Positions 10,183-19,875 are shown, counted from the first letter of the stretch. The stretch: DNA of 64,000 bases from Methanosarcina acetivorans C2A (GCF_000007345.1 NC_003552.1:2108001-2172000), one strand, 5' to 3'. Notes: a model not told the origin generated them from the sequence alone. Made by a program: numbers and translations.

Positions 10183-10880
10183 ATAAATATAATAATTAAG
10201 TTAGGGTGTACCGACTGTTTGTGGTTATATTCCGGAAATCAGGAGATTTTACAACAGTAAATAAATATATATTACTATTTAATACTATAAATATTATAAT
10301 TCATCATATTTATTTATATTATTGTCATCTTTATTAATATTTTATGCTAATAAATAAACAAAAATATCAAATATAATGGAAGCATACTTTATCCCTCTTT
10401 TTAATTTAGTTTAACTGAGAATACAAAATAATGGAGTATGATAATCAAAGTCGCGCTGGCGCACTTCGCTGCAAATGTTGTTGAAGATCAACTCTCAATC
10501 CTTTTTAATTCACTTATTGTAGAATATATTGTATCGATACTTGGCACCAAAACGAGATGGTAGGTAATCTGACCATAGCCATGGCTAAAACTGTTCAATT
10601 CCAACGTATATCACATCCAGTCTATAGGCGGCTGGTACCACCTATGGCCACGGTGCTGAAAAAAGCTCATTTTACAAAAAAAGTAATGATTTAGATATTT
10701 AATGAGAAAAACGAAGAGGCGAGGGTTCACTTCATCCCCGACCTAAACAGGCTGTACGATAATTACCTTCGGTAATAAATGAATTCCTTTTTTTTGATTT
10801 AAAGGGCTTATTTGCTTTCTTTTTCGCATTTTTCTATTACTATTAATAATTGTCAGACAGCCTCTAAAGGTGGGGTATTA
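10183..10880. other. Intergenic part of the duplicated unit
   Basis: No gene seen. The AT-rich start is followed by a conserved block at 10430-10690 with self-complementary pieces (AGCCATGGCT; GGTACC paired with GGTGCT at about 10635-10662, which is GGCACC/GGTGCC in copy B). On the plus strand the copy A differences are G-U wobbles, so this block may also be transcribed rightward. Confidence 0.35.
10762..10776 (+). terminator. Hairpin ATTACC-ttc-GGTAAT followed by T-run
   Basis: Six-base stem, then gaattcc and eight T. Identical in copy B at 21326-21340. It could end rightward transcripts carrying the small ORF. Confidence 0.4.
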
Positions 10881-11498
10881 GTAAGTAGCCCAGGGGAATT
10901 TCACCCCCAAGCCCTCTCAGATCCGTACGTGAATCTCTTGATTCATACGGCTCCCATTATCCAGCCATAAAGCCTTGTTTTGTCCATTGGTTCCTCCCTT
11001 GAAAACAAGGTTGACCGCAGTTCAAAACTGGATAATACAATCCCTTCGCTCCATGCCCATTACAGGCACTTCATCACTAACGAATTGTTCCGCCCCTGTT
11101 CGTCTCATCGATATTTTTGTCCTTGCGGGTCCACCGCTTGGAGTTTTCTCTTAACATCGATGAGCAGGTTCCCACGTTCCACAGAAAAGCCCGAGTTAAG
11201 TTCCCGCCACCTATATACCGATCACCATCTGGTCAGTAAACAGAGTATCTTCTAGACTTATCCCAGGTTAGTCACGCAACCTGGTTTTGATGACATCATC
11301 GCGTTTTCGATACGTCTTCAGTGGTTCATTTCATTCGGCTCCTTAACCCACACCTGACGAAGTCATAGCCTCGCCTTTTCCCATAATGCTCACTACCGTG
11401 GCTTTTGACCAAAGCAGCTTATGGGTGGTTTGGAATCACTTCCTGTAAAGCGAGTCCGAGGGGTCTACCCTCATCTTTTCTGCAGCCTCGTGGCACAC
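10881..11498 (-). ncRNA. ORF-less group II intron
   Basis: About 618 bases on the minus strand. The 5' end reads GTGTGCC (the GUGYG rule). The 34-base domain V is at 10920-10953: GAGCCGTA paired with TACGGATC, a two-base AC bulge and a four-base terminal loop. It is followed by a domain VI-like GGGG/CCCC hairpin and an end reading CTACTTAC. No reverse-transcriptase frame is present; only a short MDKTRLYGWIMG remnant precedes domain V. The empty site survives in copy B near 21440-21460. ORF-less group II introns are known in Methanosarcina and need a maturase from elsewhere. Exact 3' end uncertain by one or two bases. Confidence 0.85.
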
Positions 11499-11657
11499 CG
11501 GGACCCTCTGCGCTCCCCTTGTAATAAATATTTATGAGAAAATTCTAAGTTTAACTTACAAATCGATCAGTGAATTATTTATCAGCAAATATTAAAAAAT
11601 CTATAACCTACCATTCACTAATAAAAAAGGATTAAAATGAATTAAACTAGTGTCGAG

Positions 11658-12281
11658 TCAATCCTCAATTGTCGGATAAAGACGTGACAATTTTATTCTT
11701 GCATCATCTGTTGTGAATTGCCAATTAACCTTTGAATTTTTGTTGTTTCTGTAATTTTGCCATGCGCATACTTCTTTCCTAACAAGCTCGATGTTATCCA
11801 TTCTTCTTTTTAAACATTGACCTGTAAGTACGTTCAGTTCAATCTCTGCCATGTTCAACCAGCTTCCATGTTTTGGTGTGTACACGAACTCAAATCTGTC
11901 CCACAGCGCCTTTGCTTTGGGTGGTGGAAATGTTTCGTAGAGAGATCCAGGTATATGCGTGTTTAAATTGTCCATTACTAACGTAATTTTATCTGCATTT
12001 TCATGTTGACCTTCTATTTCTTCCAGGAAATAAGCCCATTCTCGCTTTGTTTTTCTTTCAGTAATCTTTACCATTCTTTTCCCTGTCAATGGTTCACAAG
12101 CAAGGAATACATTGCACACCCCATTTCGCTCATATTCATAATCGTACCTGGATGGCTTTCCTGGTGAGCAGGGAATAGGAATCCTGGTTTCTGCAATCAG
12201 TTGTTTTGGGGATTCGTCCATACATACAACAGGATTTCGTGGATCAAACGGACGTTTATAAACATCCAGAACCATTTCCAT
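11658..12281 (-). CDS. IS630 transposase, catalytic part (DDE)
   Basis: Second reading frame of the transposase, 207 residues from the first ATG, but homologous sequence continues upstream in the same frame (WQKKQWVIPPEQNSS) to the A7 run. It carries the DDE_3 triad: Asp in VVCMDES, Asp in LVMDNLNTH, and Glu in HGSWLNMAEIE. It is in the +1 frame relative to the upstream helix-turn-helix frame, so a full protein needs a +1 shift or loss of one A in the transcript. Otherwise the copy is a frameshifted pseudogene. All catalytic residues look intact. Confidence 0.85.
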   Translation of the reverse strand: MEMVLDVYKRPFDPRNPVVCMDESPKQLIAETRIPIPCSPGKPSRYDYEYERNGVCNVFLACEPLTGKRMVKITERKTKREWAYFLEEIEGQHENADKITLVMDNLNTHIPGSLYETFPPPKAKALWDRFEFVYTPKHGSWLNMAEIELNVLTGQCLKRRMDNIELVRKEVCAWQNYRNNKNSKVNWQFTTDDARIKLSRLYPTIED

Positions 12282-12342
12282 ATTCGCAACAAAGCTACTG
12301 TTTTGTTCTGGAGGAATTACCCATTGTTTCTTTTGCCAGGGT

Positions 12343-12789
12343 TTAATTTCGTTTTTTTAAAGTACGCCGTACTGTTTCGTGAGAAATATCCTCGAAATAG
12401 CCAAGTTCTACAGCCTTATCGGCTAATAATCTCAAAGACCATCTTGCAAAACCTTCAGGGGGTTGACTGCAACTAAGGGCGACTAAATGGGCTTCAGCGT
12501 CACCATCAACTTTTTTAGTATAAATGCGATCGCTTTCTTTCCCGTTGAGGGCAACTTCAAGTCCTTCTTCAACAAATCGCTTCTTAACACGGTCAATTTT
12601 TTTCATACTAATATTCAGGACACGTGAGATTTCTTCATTGGTTGAATGGGTAACATTCAATTCACTTTTATCGCAATTAAGCAAGATCAGAGCATTGAGA
12701 ATTTGTTGAGAGTTATGTTTTCCCTTTGAAGCAAGTTCACAAAGAGATCTACGTTCATCTTCGGTAAGTGTCACAGTATATCTAATCAT
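12343..12789 (-). CDS. IS630 transposase, N-terminal helix-turn-helix part
   Basis: Encodes 148 residues with the homeodomain-like helix-turn-helix of IS630 transposases (LCELASKGKHNSQQ, NEEISRVLNISMKKIDRVKK) and a second DNA-binding unit (WSLRLLADKAVELGYF). It ends at TAA just after TTA AAA AAA CGA AAT. The A7 run at 12352-12358 is where the catalytic frame could be joined. Confidence 0.85.
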   Translation of the reverse strand: MIRYTVTLTEDERRSLCELASKGKHNSQQILNALILLNCDKSELNVTHSTNEEISRVLNISMKKIDRVKKRFVEEGLEVALNGKESDRIYTKKVDGDAEAHLVALSCSQPPEGFARWSLRLLADKAVELGYFEDISHETVRRTLKKRN

Positions 12790-13089
12790 AAATGATACTT
12801 ATGAAGATCATTCTATGTATCTCTTAAGACCTTTCATCGTTGACGCGACACTAGAAAAAATTGAATAATATCATATTAAATCAATTAAAAGTTCTCTAAA
12901 ATTACTTTTTCAACAAAATAAAAGTTATTAATGGATATTATTGAAAGATAAGTACCTTTAATGAAAGTGACAAAAACTTAGCTTCAAAAATTATTTGAAT
13001 TCCACATTTTGAGGCAATTATTTTGTACGGATAAGTAATACTAATTTTAAATATGATAGTATTAAATATTATGAATATCATCAAAAGTG

Positions 13090-13096
13090 TTAAATA
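13090..13096 (+). promoter_or_regulatory. TATA-like box of hairpin RNA family, copy 2
   Basis: aaaagtgTTAAATA followed by catatgtcg, equivalent to 915-921 in the duplication. Confidence 0.45.
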
Positions 13097-13111
13097 TCTG
13101 CTCAACATATG

Positions 13112-13308
13112 TCGTTCTGTCTAAAAATGTCTGAAGACAACAAAACAGACACCAGACACGCCTCCTAAATGTCTGCGACGCATTCGACTCTGAGAATTCC
13201 TCGCCTGTAAATTATGCAGGTGAGGGGTTTCAGGTAGAGAAAAATATCCGTATCTATTTGTGAATAGTGTCCGAAAGTATAATTCAGAGAATTTTATCTG
13301 CGTTTTTT
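13112..13308 (+). ncRNA. Candidate small RNA, hairpin family copy 2
   Basis: Duplicate of the 940-1128 candidate. The hairpin CCTCGCCTG/CAGGTGAGG at 13199-13225 is identical. An added cagacac repeat and an intact CCTCCT lie in the 5' part. T6 at 13303-13308 could end it. Confidence 0.45.
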
Positions 13309-13402
13309 GAGAAAAAACCTGGACTCAAACTCTATAGGTTCTGATCCATATTGAAAATAAATGAAAAAAATGTTATGGCAGCGTACCAAAAGTTGCGGAA
13401 AT

Positions 13403-13422
13403 TTGAGAAAAATTTATCTCAA
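13403..13422 (-). terminator. Terminator-like hairpin of second dockerin gene
   Basis: TTGAGA/TCTCAA inverted repeat after the stop codon, equivalent to 1224-1242. Confidence 0.5.
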
Positions 13423-13473
13423 TTCCCTTTCATTTTATCATTTTTAACCATATTTTTTCATTTTTTCCTGTTC

Positions 13474-16400
13474 TTAGATCATTGCAAACATATCCACAAC
13501 ATCATCAAAGTCTATCCTCCCGTTTCCGTTGAAGTCGAAGTACTCAACAGGCATATTTTCCTCTATCCAGTCCATGTTGTGGAAGTACGCCACTATATCC
13601 ACGAAACTGAACTCCCCGTTTCCGGTAAGGTCTTCATAGAGCCCATCTCCGTCGAGGTCTCTAGGGGCATATTCCTGATCAGGCAGTGGGGACAGAAGGG
13701 TTACTTCAATTGTCCCTGCCAGGAGAGCTGGTTCGATAGAGTCTCCGGAATCGTCCTCCAGACGTTTAACCCCTATTGAAAGGTTCGCTGAACCAGATTC
13801 CTTTCCAGAAACCGTGAGAGTAGCAAGCACAACATCTGCTGCCCCCTCCTTAACGGAATCTTCCAGGTCAATAGTCTTCAGGTAGATAGAAGAATCTGGA
13901 AGGGTAGAGTTCTGAGTAATCAGAGCCCAGGAGGGGTACTCTATATCAACTATCTCGGCAACAGCCGGGTCATCAATAGCAACGGTCAGGTTGTAGCCTG
14001 AAAGACCTGCAGGGAAAAGGCTGGCAACGAGATTTATTTCAGTAGATTCGTTTTCCGCCACAGAGGAATTTTCCGGGTCGAAGTATAAAGTAACAGTTGA
14101 TCCGGAAGCTTCGGAAACTTCTATGTAATCCGTTTTTAACTCGAAGTCAGAACCAGCAGCATTTTCCACAGTCAGATTTACGGTGTAGTTACCTGCTGCA
14201 GAATAAGTATGCGAGGGGTTCTGCTCAGTTGAATTAGCTCCATCTCCGAAGTCCCAGAACCATGAAGTCGGAGACCCGGTTGATGTATCGGTAAAGTTTA
14301 CTGCCAGCGGGGCATCTCCGGATGTCGGGGTTGCCGTAAAGTCGGCCACTGGCTCAGCAGGTGCCGATTTCTCATATTCGACAACAAGGATCTGCTGGAG
14401 TGCGTCCATACCTCCGCTTGTAGTTCCCTGGATTCCAGCCTCGTTACCGGTTTCATTGAGATAGCTCTTTACGTCAAAGACCTGTGCATTACTGGTTTTC
14501 GAATCACCCTGCCATGCATTGGTTGCCACTATGTTTCCGTTGAAAAGCAGGTTTCCTTCATCGGACCCCGCACTTCCTGCGAAACTGTATAGTGTAGCGT
14601 TCTGGACCTTACCTGTTTCAATAGACATCCCGGTGAAAGGAGCATATGCAGTCGCTTCTTCAAGAGTGGTCCCGTAACTGGATGCTGATACACCAAGCTC
14701 GTCGCATTCTTCATTGATGAAGATTTGTTTCCGGGTTTCGTTAGAATTTTTGTAGACCACAACAAGGGTGCTGGGGTACAGTGCGACTTTGCCGTAGAGG
14801 TTATTATCACCATCATAGGGGTTTGTGACAAGGCTGTTACCCGACGAGCTAAACCTGTCAGTTACATCATAGACACAGAGCCCATATTCATAATCAGCAT
14901 ACGTGCCAAAATTGCTCCAGTCCCTATAGAGAGTTCCGTTCCCGGTTGAGAGGTTTCCGTTCTCTATTATGTTCCCGTTGAAGCTGAGGTTCAACCACGG
15001 ATATCCGCCAGCGGTCTGGTCCCAGTTGTAGGCGAAATAAAGGAAGACCTTTTCTATTGTGGAACCGCTCGGGACCGGAAGGTCGCTTGCAGTCCAGGTT
15101 TCGGTCCTGCCGGAACCCCATGCTCCAACACTCTTGTAAGCAGTTGCAGGCATCGTGGAGTACAGAAGGTTCCCCTGGAGGTCAAAGGTATGCTTGGTAG
15201 TGATATTGCTTCCGCCTTCCCAGTAGAGACCTTTTCCTTTGTACCCGTTGTATTTGACCGGTACAGCCCTGCTTTTGTTGTTGTTGGCTTCATTGGTCTC
15301 AGGAATCAGATTATCCGGGTCGATAACTGCAGTGTAGGTTACGGTGCTTCCCTGGAGGTTTCGGATGGTGGGATCGGTAATGAATATAGTTGTTGTCCCT
15401 CCACCCGCAAGGGAAGAAATCGTTTCCGTGTTTACAGGAACTGTACCGGATACGTCGCTCGCATACACGTCTACAGTAATATTAGTAAGGTTTTCTGTTC
15501 CGGAGTTAGTTATGCCGTAAGCCACAATGGTATTTGCTTCCCTGGCAAAGACAACATTGCTTGGTGAAATAAGAACTGCGGCTATGCTAAGGTCGTTCGT
15601 TGCCACTTGACCCGCTTGAGTTACGGTTATGTAGTTTGTCTTTACTTCCGAATCGCTTCCGTCTGCATTGGCAACGGTGAGGTTGACAGTGTAGGTACCC
15701 ACAGTTTCGTAGGTATACGATGGGTTCTCTTCTTCGTTGTCAACATTTCCATCGTTGTCAAAGTCCCATGCATAGGAAGAGACAGTACCGTTTGATGCGT
15801 CGGTGAAGTTGACCATCAGCGGTGCATCTCCGGATGTCGGGGTTGCCGTAAAGTCTGCTACCGGCGGCTCCGGGAGTGGTTCATTGACAACAATGTAATC
15901 AGTCTTTACCTCAGAATCACTTCCGTCTGCATTGGCAACGGTGAGGTTCACAGTGTAGTTCCCGGCTGAGGTGTATGTAAAAGAAGGATTCTGGTTGGTA
16001 CTGTCAATGATTCCATCGTTTTCGAAGTCCCAGGCCCAGGATGTAGGGGAGCCAGTAGACTCATCGGTAAACTGGACCGTCAAAGATGCATATCCAGATG
16101 TCGGTGATGCTGTGAATGAAGAAACGGGGATAACAGGACCGCTACCGACAACGTTGTAGTTTTCAAAAGGCTGCATCAGGGGATGGTTGTCGGTTCCAAG
16201 GTCGTTTGGAACTGTGTAGGAGGTATCGCCGATTCCGTCACCATCTGAATCAGTGCCGTTGTAGTCGGACCAGTAGTTACCCATGTAGCCAGTATAGGTG
16301 GTTCCATTGTAGGTGTATTTGATGGGGGTGGTGGAGTTCCAGTATGTAATGGAAGGAAGTGTACCTCTAATCTTGGTGATTTCTGAATTGTTGGATATGG

Positions 16401-17040
16401 TGTTTAAATATATCTTGTTTTCATCTCCTGCATCTCTAAAATAAAATGCATAACCATTTGATTCGATATGATTGTTTTTTACTGTAGTATTGGCTGCATT
16501 AAACCAAATAGCAGAATCTTTGCTGTTTTTGATTGTATTATTTACTATTATCGAATTATCTGCTTTTAATTCCAGTCCTTTGTTTGTATTATTTATGATT
16601 ATATTATTCTCAAAAATCGTATTTACGTGCAGGTTAACAGAGGTAAGTCCATCAAACACACAATCTCTGATAGTTATATCCGAAGCTGTGCCAGTAACTG
16701 ATTGAATATTTGGCGCTGTTGTTATTTTCATTCCTTCAAGGACAGTTCCGGTTGCATTTGCATAAGTCGCAGTTTGCGGAATATCTATTATACCATTAAC
16801 GGTTACTAGATCAGGGCCCTCACCTTTTATAGTAAGGTATGGGATGGGGACTGCAAATTCATTGTATGTCCCAGCATAGACATAAATTGTATCACCGGAA
16901 GAAGCACTGTTGACAGCAGATTGTATAGTCGTGAAATCTGCTCCTCCGTCGTCATCGACGTACCAGGTCTTTGCTTCTGCAGGTGTTATTAACACCGTGC
17001 AAAGAAGGGAAAACAGAATTATAAATATTCTTTTATTCAT
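13474..17040 (-). CDS. Surface protein: beta-helix, two PKD, CARDB, DUF3344, PKD, cohesin-like, dockerin-like
   Basis: Secreted protein of 1188 residues, paralogue of 1294..4743. Signal peptide 1-23 ending AEA; beta-helix 24-300 with the same [13 protein letters not shown] opening; PKD 306-385 and 393-473 (the other copy has only one here); CARDB 478-590, closer to that of 5616..9107 than to the sister gene; DUF3344 595-893; PKD 895-978; cohesin-like 979-1115; dockerin-like 1117-1188 with [10 protein letters not shown] and [12 protein letters not shown]. The mixed affinities suggest domain exchange between neighbours. GGAGTGA ribosome site before ATG. Likely displayed on the cell envelope; specific ligand unknown. 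Confidence 0.9.
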   Translation of the reverse strand: MNKRIFIILFSLLCTVLITPAEAKTWYVDDDGGADFTTIQSAVNSASSGDTIYVYAGTYNEFAVPIPYLTIKGEGPDLVTVNGIIDIPQTATYANATGTVLEGMKITTAPNIQSVTGTASDITIRDCVFDGLTSVNLHVNTIFENNIIINNTNKGLELKADNSIIVNNTIKNSKDSAIWFNAANTTVKNNHIESNGYAFYFRDAGDENKIYLNTISNNSEITKIRGTLPSITYWNSTTPIKYTYNGTTYTGYMGNYWSDYNGTDSDGDGIGDTSYTVPNDLGTDNHPLMQPFENYNVVGSGPVIPVSSFTASPTSGYASLTVQFTDESTGSPTSWAWDFENDGIIDSTNQNPSFTYTSAGNYTVNLTVANADGSDSEVKTDYIVVNEPLPEPPVADFTATPTSGDAPLMVNFTDASNGTVSSYAWDFDNDGNVDNEEENPSYTYETVGTYTVNLTVANADGSDSEVKTNYITVTQAGQVATNDLSIAAVLISPSNVVFAREANTIVAYGITNSGTENLTNITVDVYASDVSGTVPVNTETISSLAGGGTTTIFITDPTIRNLQGSTVTYTAVIDPDNLIPETNEANNNKSRAVPVKYNGYKGKGLYWEGGSNITTKHTFDLQGNLLYSTMPATAYKSVGAWGSGRTETWTASDLPVPSGSTIEKVFLYFAYNWDQTAGGYPWLNLSFNGNIIENGNLSTGNGTLYRDWSNFGTYADYEYGLCVYDVTDRFSSSGNSLVTNPYDGDNNLYGKVALYPSTLVVVYKNSNETRKQIFINEECDELGVSASSYGTTLEEATAYAPFTGMSIETGKVQNATLYSFAGSAGSDEGNLLFNGNIVATNAWQGDSKTSNAQVFDVKSYLNETGNEAGIQGTTSGGMDALQQILVVEYEKSAPAEPVADFTATPTSGDAPLAVNFTDTSTGSPTSWFWDFGDGANSTEQNPSHTYSAAGNYTVNLTVENAAGSDFELKTDYIEVSEASGSTVTLYFDPENSSVAENESTEINLVASLFPAGLSGYNLTVAIDDPAVAEIVDIEYPSWALITQNSTLPDSSIYLKTIDLEDSVKEGAADVVLATLTVSGKESGSANLSIGVKRLEDDSGDSIEPALLAGTIEVTLLSPLPDQEYAPRDLDGDGLYEDLTGNGEFSFVDIVAYFHNMDWIEENMPVEYFDFNGNGRIDFDDVVDMFAMI

Positions 17041-17467
17041 CTATCATTCACTCCTCATTTCTGAAATTTTAGCCCGAAACTCCTGTGATTGTGGCCTTTT
17101 TCAGCAGGATCTGAGAGGATGTTCGGGATTGAATCACAATTATTTTGTAGCTCTTTTAGTCTGAAGGGGGTTCTCCCAATAATAAAAAACAAAAAAATTT
17201 GCGGCGTATATAAAAAAATCTGGATCTGCGTTAATATTGTGTTTTTCAGATCAGCCCAAATTATTGATTTTAAGTCACTGTCTATAATTTATTTCTCATT
17301 TCTGAAGTCAGGAACGAAACTTTCCAAGTATCGTGGCCTTCTCTCAGCCTTCCAACATTCGATTCAATGTTGTGGAGTTGATCCGAATTTGGATTCCGAA
17401 TTTACTGGAGAAGATCACGTTTCAGACTTGGATAATTTAGTATAAAAAATGGTTACGATATATATAA
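17041..17467 (-). promoter_or_regulatory. Promoter and long conserved leader, copy 2
   Basis: TATA box at about 17459-17467. Same conserved blocks as at 4744-5170, including CAACATT/AATGTTG with loop gaatcg and TCAG-atcctg-CTGA. Confidence 0.5.
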
Positions 17468-17576
17468 ATTTATCTAAAAAATAAGAATAGTATCTAGTTA
17501 TATAGGTATTAAGTAACAAAAATAAATCTATTTTTAACACTCATCTTGCTAATTATGAATTACGTGGTTAAACTAA

Positions 17577-17958
17577 AATTCCTCCAAAAGGACGTGTGGT
17601 TCACTTCAGAGCATATGGATTTGTAAAGGTGTTTAGGATAGTTTCAAAAGATGGAGACACGCAACACTGGGTTACAGATGTGCAAGATATGGATGAATCA
17701 AAACGTGAAGAGTTGGCAAAAAAGTCATGGAAAATTGAGGGATACCATAGAGGGATAAAACAGTTCTGTGGTGTTGAAAAATGTCAGGCAAGAAAGGAAG
17801 AGTCACAAAGAGCACATATACTGTTCTCATTAAGAGCCTTCCTTAGACTGGAATTACAGAGGGTAAAAAGTGGAATATCCTGGTTTGAAAGTGCCATGAA
17901 AATTAGAAGAGTTGCAGTGACTGTATATCTAAATAATCCTCTGTACACAGTAAATTAA
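17577..17958 (+). pseudogene. C-terminal fragment of a DDE transposase
   Basis: About 127 codons with no proper start, beginning mid-protein (PPKGRVVHFRAYGFVKVF) at the point where leader homology ends. Motifs EGYHRGIKQFCGVEKCQAR and RAHILFSLRAFLRLE are typical of the C-terminal part of IS701/IS4-like transposases, including the Glu region. The reading frame ends LNNPLYTVN then stop; about 100 bases further a TGCGTAACTCTTA sequence may be the remnant of the right end. The N-terminal catalytic region is missing, so it is inactive. Confidence 0.75.
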
Positions 17959-18241
17959 TCCAGATATTTGGTAAGTTATTGAAAACGATATGCTAAGACC
18001 AAACTGCGTAACTCTTATTTAAGTTGTTATTAGATAAATTTTTCACGAAATCAGCTATGTTAAATATTAGCGGCAATAAAGGGATTATGTGAGAAATGGC
18101 AAAACCTCAATTATCAATTCTTGGATATACATTTTGATTTTAGAAAAATAGAACCGAATTAAGGTCAATTTCTGTAATAAGGTAGATAAACTGAAGCAGA
18201 CAGTCTAACTTATAACCAATTGGAGTCTCCAAAATCTTCTT
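17959..18241. other. Intergenic region with mobile-element end and short shared repeat
   Basis: No gene. It contains the probable right end of the truncated transposon near 18000-18020 and, at 18074-18110, the sequence gcaataaaggg-tatgtgagaaatggcaaaacctca, which recurs at 21468-21504 near the 3' end of another surface gene. Confidence 0.4.
18074..18110. repeat. Short dispersed repeat, copy 1
   Basis: gcaataaagggattatgtga and the following aaatggcaaaacctca match 21468-21504 with a few differences. Origin unknown; possibly the edge of an old insertion. Confidence 0.5.
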
Positions 18242-18268
18242 AAAAAAGGGAGGTTTTGATAAACCTCC
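18242..18268 (-). terminator. Intrinsic-type terminator of DUF3344 gene
   Basis: On the minus strand GGAGGTTT-atca-AAACCTCC is followed by C and TTTTTT, about 50 bases after the stop codon at 18319. Confidence 0.75.
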
Positions 18269-18318
18269 AAGTTAACGAATCAAAGTTTTTACTTTGCGTT
18301 TTTTCTAAACTTAGGAGA

Positions 18319-19875
18319 TCATACTTTTTTGAGCCACAATTTTACATAATCTGTTGCGATATGTGAGTGGTAGTCATCATCTTCGGTCTTCTGTTCTGCC
18401 AGCACAGTCACATTATTATTAATGATATAGTTCCCAAGGTTATTTGTTATTCCTCCTGTCAGGTAATTCTCGTTTCCGTCACCATCACAGTTATCCAATT
18501 CTTCATAGCCAGTTCCATTCCAGATGTAGAGATAAGCTCCATTGGAATTACCTCCTGCATCATGCCACCCAGCACCATTCCATGTTACGTTGATCGAATC
18601 AAAATTAGATAAATCGTTACAGCAACTGACATTGAACACAAACCTATGTGCTGCACGTTTTTCATAGGTGTCAGTATAATGTTCCGCAAAAACTCCATCA
18701 TCATATTTGATCTCATCGTACTCTGTCCCTGAAAATTCATCATCCGGATCATTGCTGACAGATGGTGGCAGGCCAGAAGCCTCTTTCTTGTACGCAAACA
18801 TACATATCCCTGCCCTACCCAGCGTTTCATTGCTGAAGTCGTAGATAAGAGATTTGTCCTCTACGGTCAGCAGGGCAAGCGGGATCTTGAAGTAGCCACT
18901 GTATGTTCCTGAATCAGTTGCGTTTCGATCGTATGTCATATAGCTGTCGTTTCCACTGGTAACATTGGTTGTGACGTTCCAGCTCTGCCACTGGAAGTAT
19001 TCTCCCTGCCCTGGATTAGCCCACGGCAACTGATCATCGTCACTGTTGAAGGTATAGTTCCCGTTAAAACTCGCAAGGGGGAGTACAGTTAAGTTTGCTT
19101 CCCCGGGAGTATAAACTACCGACGTATTGAAGGTAGTGTTCCCTTTGTAAGGATGAGGGAAGCCACCCGTATAAGGCGAAAAAATACCATCTGTCTTATA
19201 TGAGTCCGTGTCATGGCCCTGGGCTACCCAGTAATGAGTTACATTACAGGACTGATTATTATATGCCACCACAAGGACGATCGCCTTCACCCGGCTTTCG
19301 AATGGAGCTTCACCTATCAAATTGGTCACGCTCACATTTGTTGAGACAGTTGATGAGGTGATGTTGTCAGTCACGTCATACCAGATCAGGAAATCGCTCG
19401 TTACACGGTTACTGTGGTTAGTTATCCAGACCGGACCACTGCCTGCCCCTCCAGTACCCGCAAGATAAAACTTGTATTCAGTGTTCATGCTCTCAGAGCC
19501 CAGAGTTTCGTAGCTTGAGCCACTTCCGTTAAACTCCGTAGTGACATTCTGGGGATAATTGTTTTCCATGTGTCCAATGTAGGTGTCTACATAGAGCCTT
19601 GCCCATACGATATCATCTGGGTCACACGGTAAGGTGGTCTCCCAGTGAACCGGGTCTGGATATGCTTGATCAAACCCGGGATAAGCATCGAACCACAGGT
19701 CTCCGGTTACTGTACCGTATGTACCGTTCGCAGTGATAAGGGGAACTCCTCCGAGGTACGGGTCTGCTGCGGCAGGAGAGGCGATTGCAAATAAGAGCAC
19801 CAGTGCACCTAAGAGGAGCAGGGGAGCGATCGGCGTCGTGCCGCCTATTTTTATTGAATTTTCTTTTTTAAACAT
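18319..19875 (-). CDS. Secreted DUF3344 protein with unique C-terminal domain
   Basis: Encodes 518 residues from ATG at 19875, 9 bases after GGAG; a TTG at 19890 overlaps that ribosome site and is unlikely. Signal peptide with a hydrophobic core (LLLLGALVLLFAIASPAAA). Residues about 39-345 are a DUF3344 domain (YLGGVPLITANGTYGTVTGD; VLVVAYNNQS). Residues 346-518 are a C-terminal region not seen elsewhere in the window (HRFVFNVSCCNDLSNFDSIN, YLYIWNGTGYEEL), beta-rich and possibly a jelly-roll; not recognised. No cohesin, dockerin or membrane anchor. Probably exported. Confidence 0.8.
   Translation of the reverse strand: MFKKENSIKIGGTTPIAPLLLLGALVLLFAIASPAAADPYLGGVPLITANGTYGTVTGDLWFDAYPGFDQAYPDPVHWETTLPCDPDDIVWARLYVDTYIGHMENNYPQNVTTEFNGSGSSYETLGSESMNTEYKFYLAGTGGAGSGPVWITNHSNRVTSDFLIWYDVTDNITSSTVSTNVSVTNLIGEAPFESRVKAIVLVVAYNNQSCNVTHYWVAQGHDTDSYKTDGIFSPYTGGFPHPYKGNTTFNTSVVYTPGEANLTVLPLASFNGNYTFNSDDDQLPWANPGQGEYFQWQSWNVTTNVTSGNDSYMTYDRNATDSGTYSGYFKIPLALLTVEDKSLIYDFSNETLGRAGICMFAYKKEASGLPPSVSNDPDDEFSGTEYDEIKYDDGVFAEHYTDTYEKRAAHRFVFNVSCCNDLSNFDSINVTWNGAGWHDAGGNSNGAYLYIWNGTGYEELDNCDGDGNENYLTGGITNNLGNYIINNNVTVLAEQKTEDDDYHSHIATDYVKLWLKKV

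Larger units (their letters stand above)
9440..10870. repeat. Duplicated 1.4-kb intergenic unit, copy A
   Basis: Matches 20005-21430 almost end to end: shared RNA candidate, TATA-rich stretch, small ORF, AT-rich block, paired GGTACC/GGTGCT segment and TTCG hairpin. Both copies sit directly upstream of a DUF3344 gene. Copy A has a group II intron at its right edge; copy B has the intron-free junction. Confidence 0.85.
11651..12850 (-). mobile_element. IS630-family insertion sequence
   Basis: A 1200-bp element with ends TGTCGAGTCAA and TGTCGCGTCAA (inverted, 10 of 11 matching), flanked by CTAG on both sides, fitting the TA-type target duplication of IS630. The uninterrupted target, aaactagaaaaaattg, is preserved in duplication copy A at about 674-689, so this insertion came after the duplication or was never in copy A. 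Confidence 0.92.
11523..17576. repeat. Large segmental duplication, copy B (with IS630)
   Basis: Counterpart of 551-5280, containing the IS630 insertion at 11651-12850. The right end stops at about 17576, where a transposase fragment begins, so the duplication edge and a mobile-element remnant coincide. Confidence 0.85.

Noticed and set aside
10980-11255. Plus-strand 91-codon frame
   Set aside because: It lies wholly inside the group II intron RNA, antisense to it, and has no protein signature.
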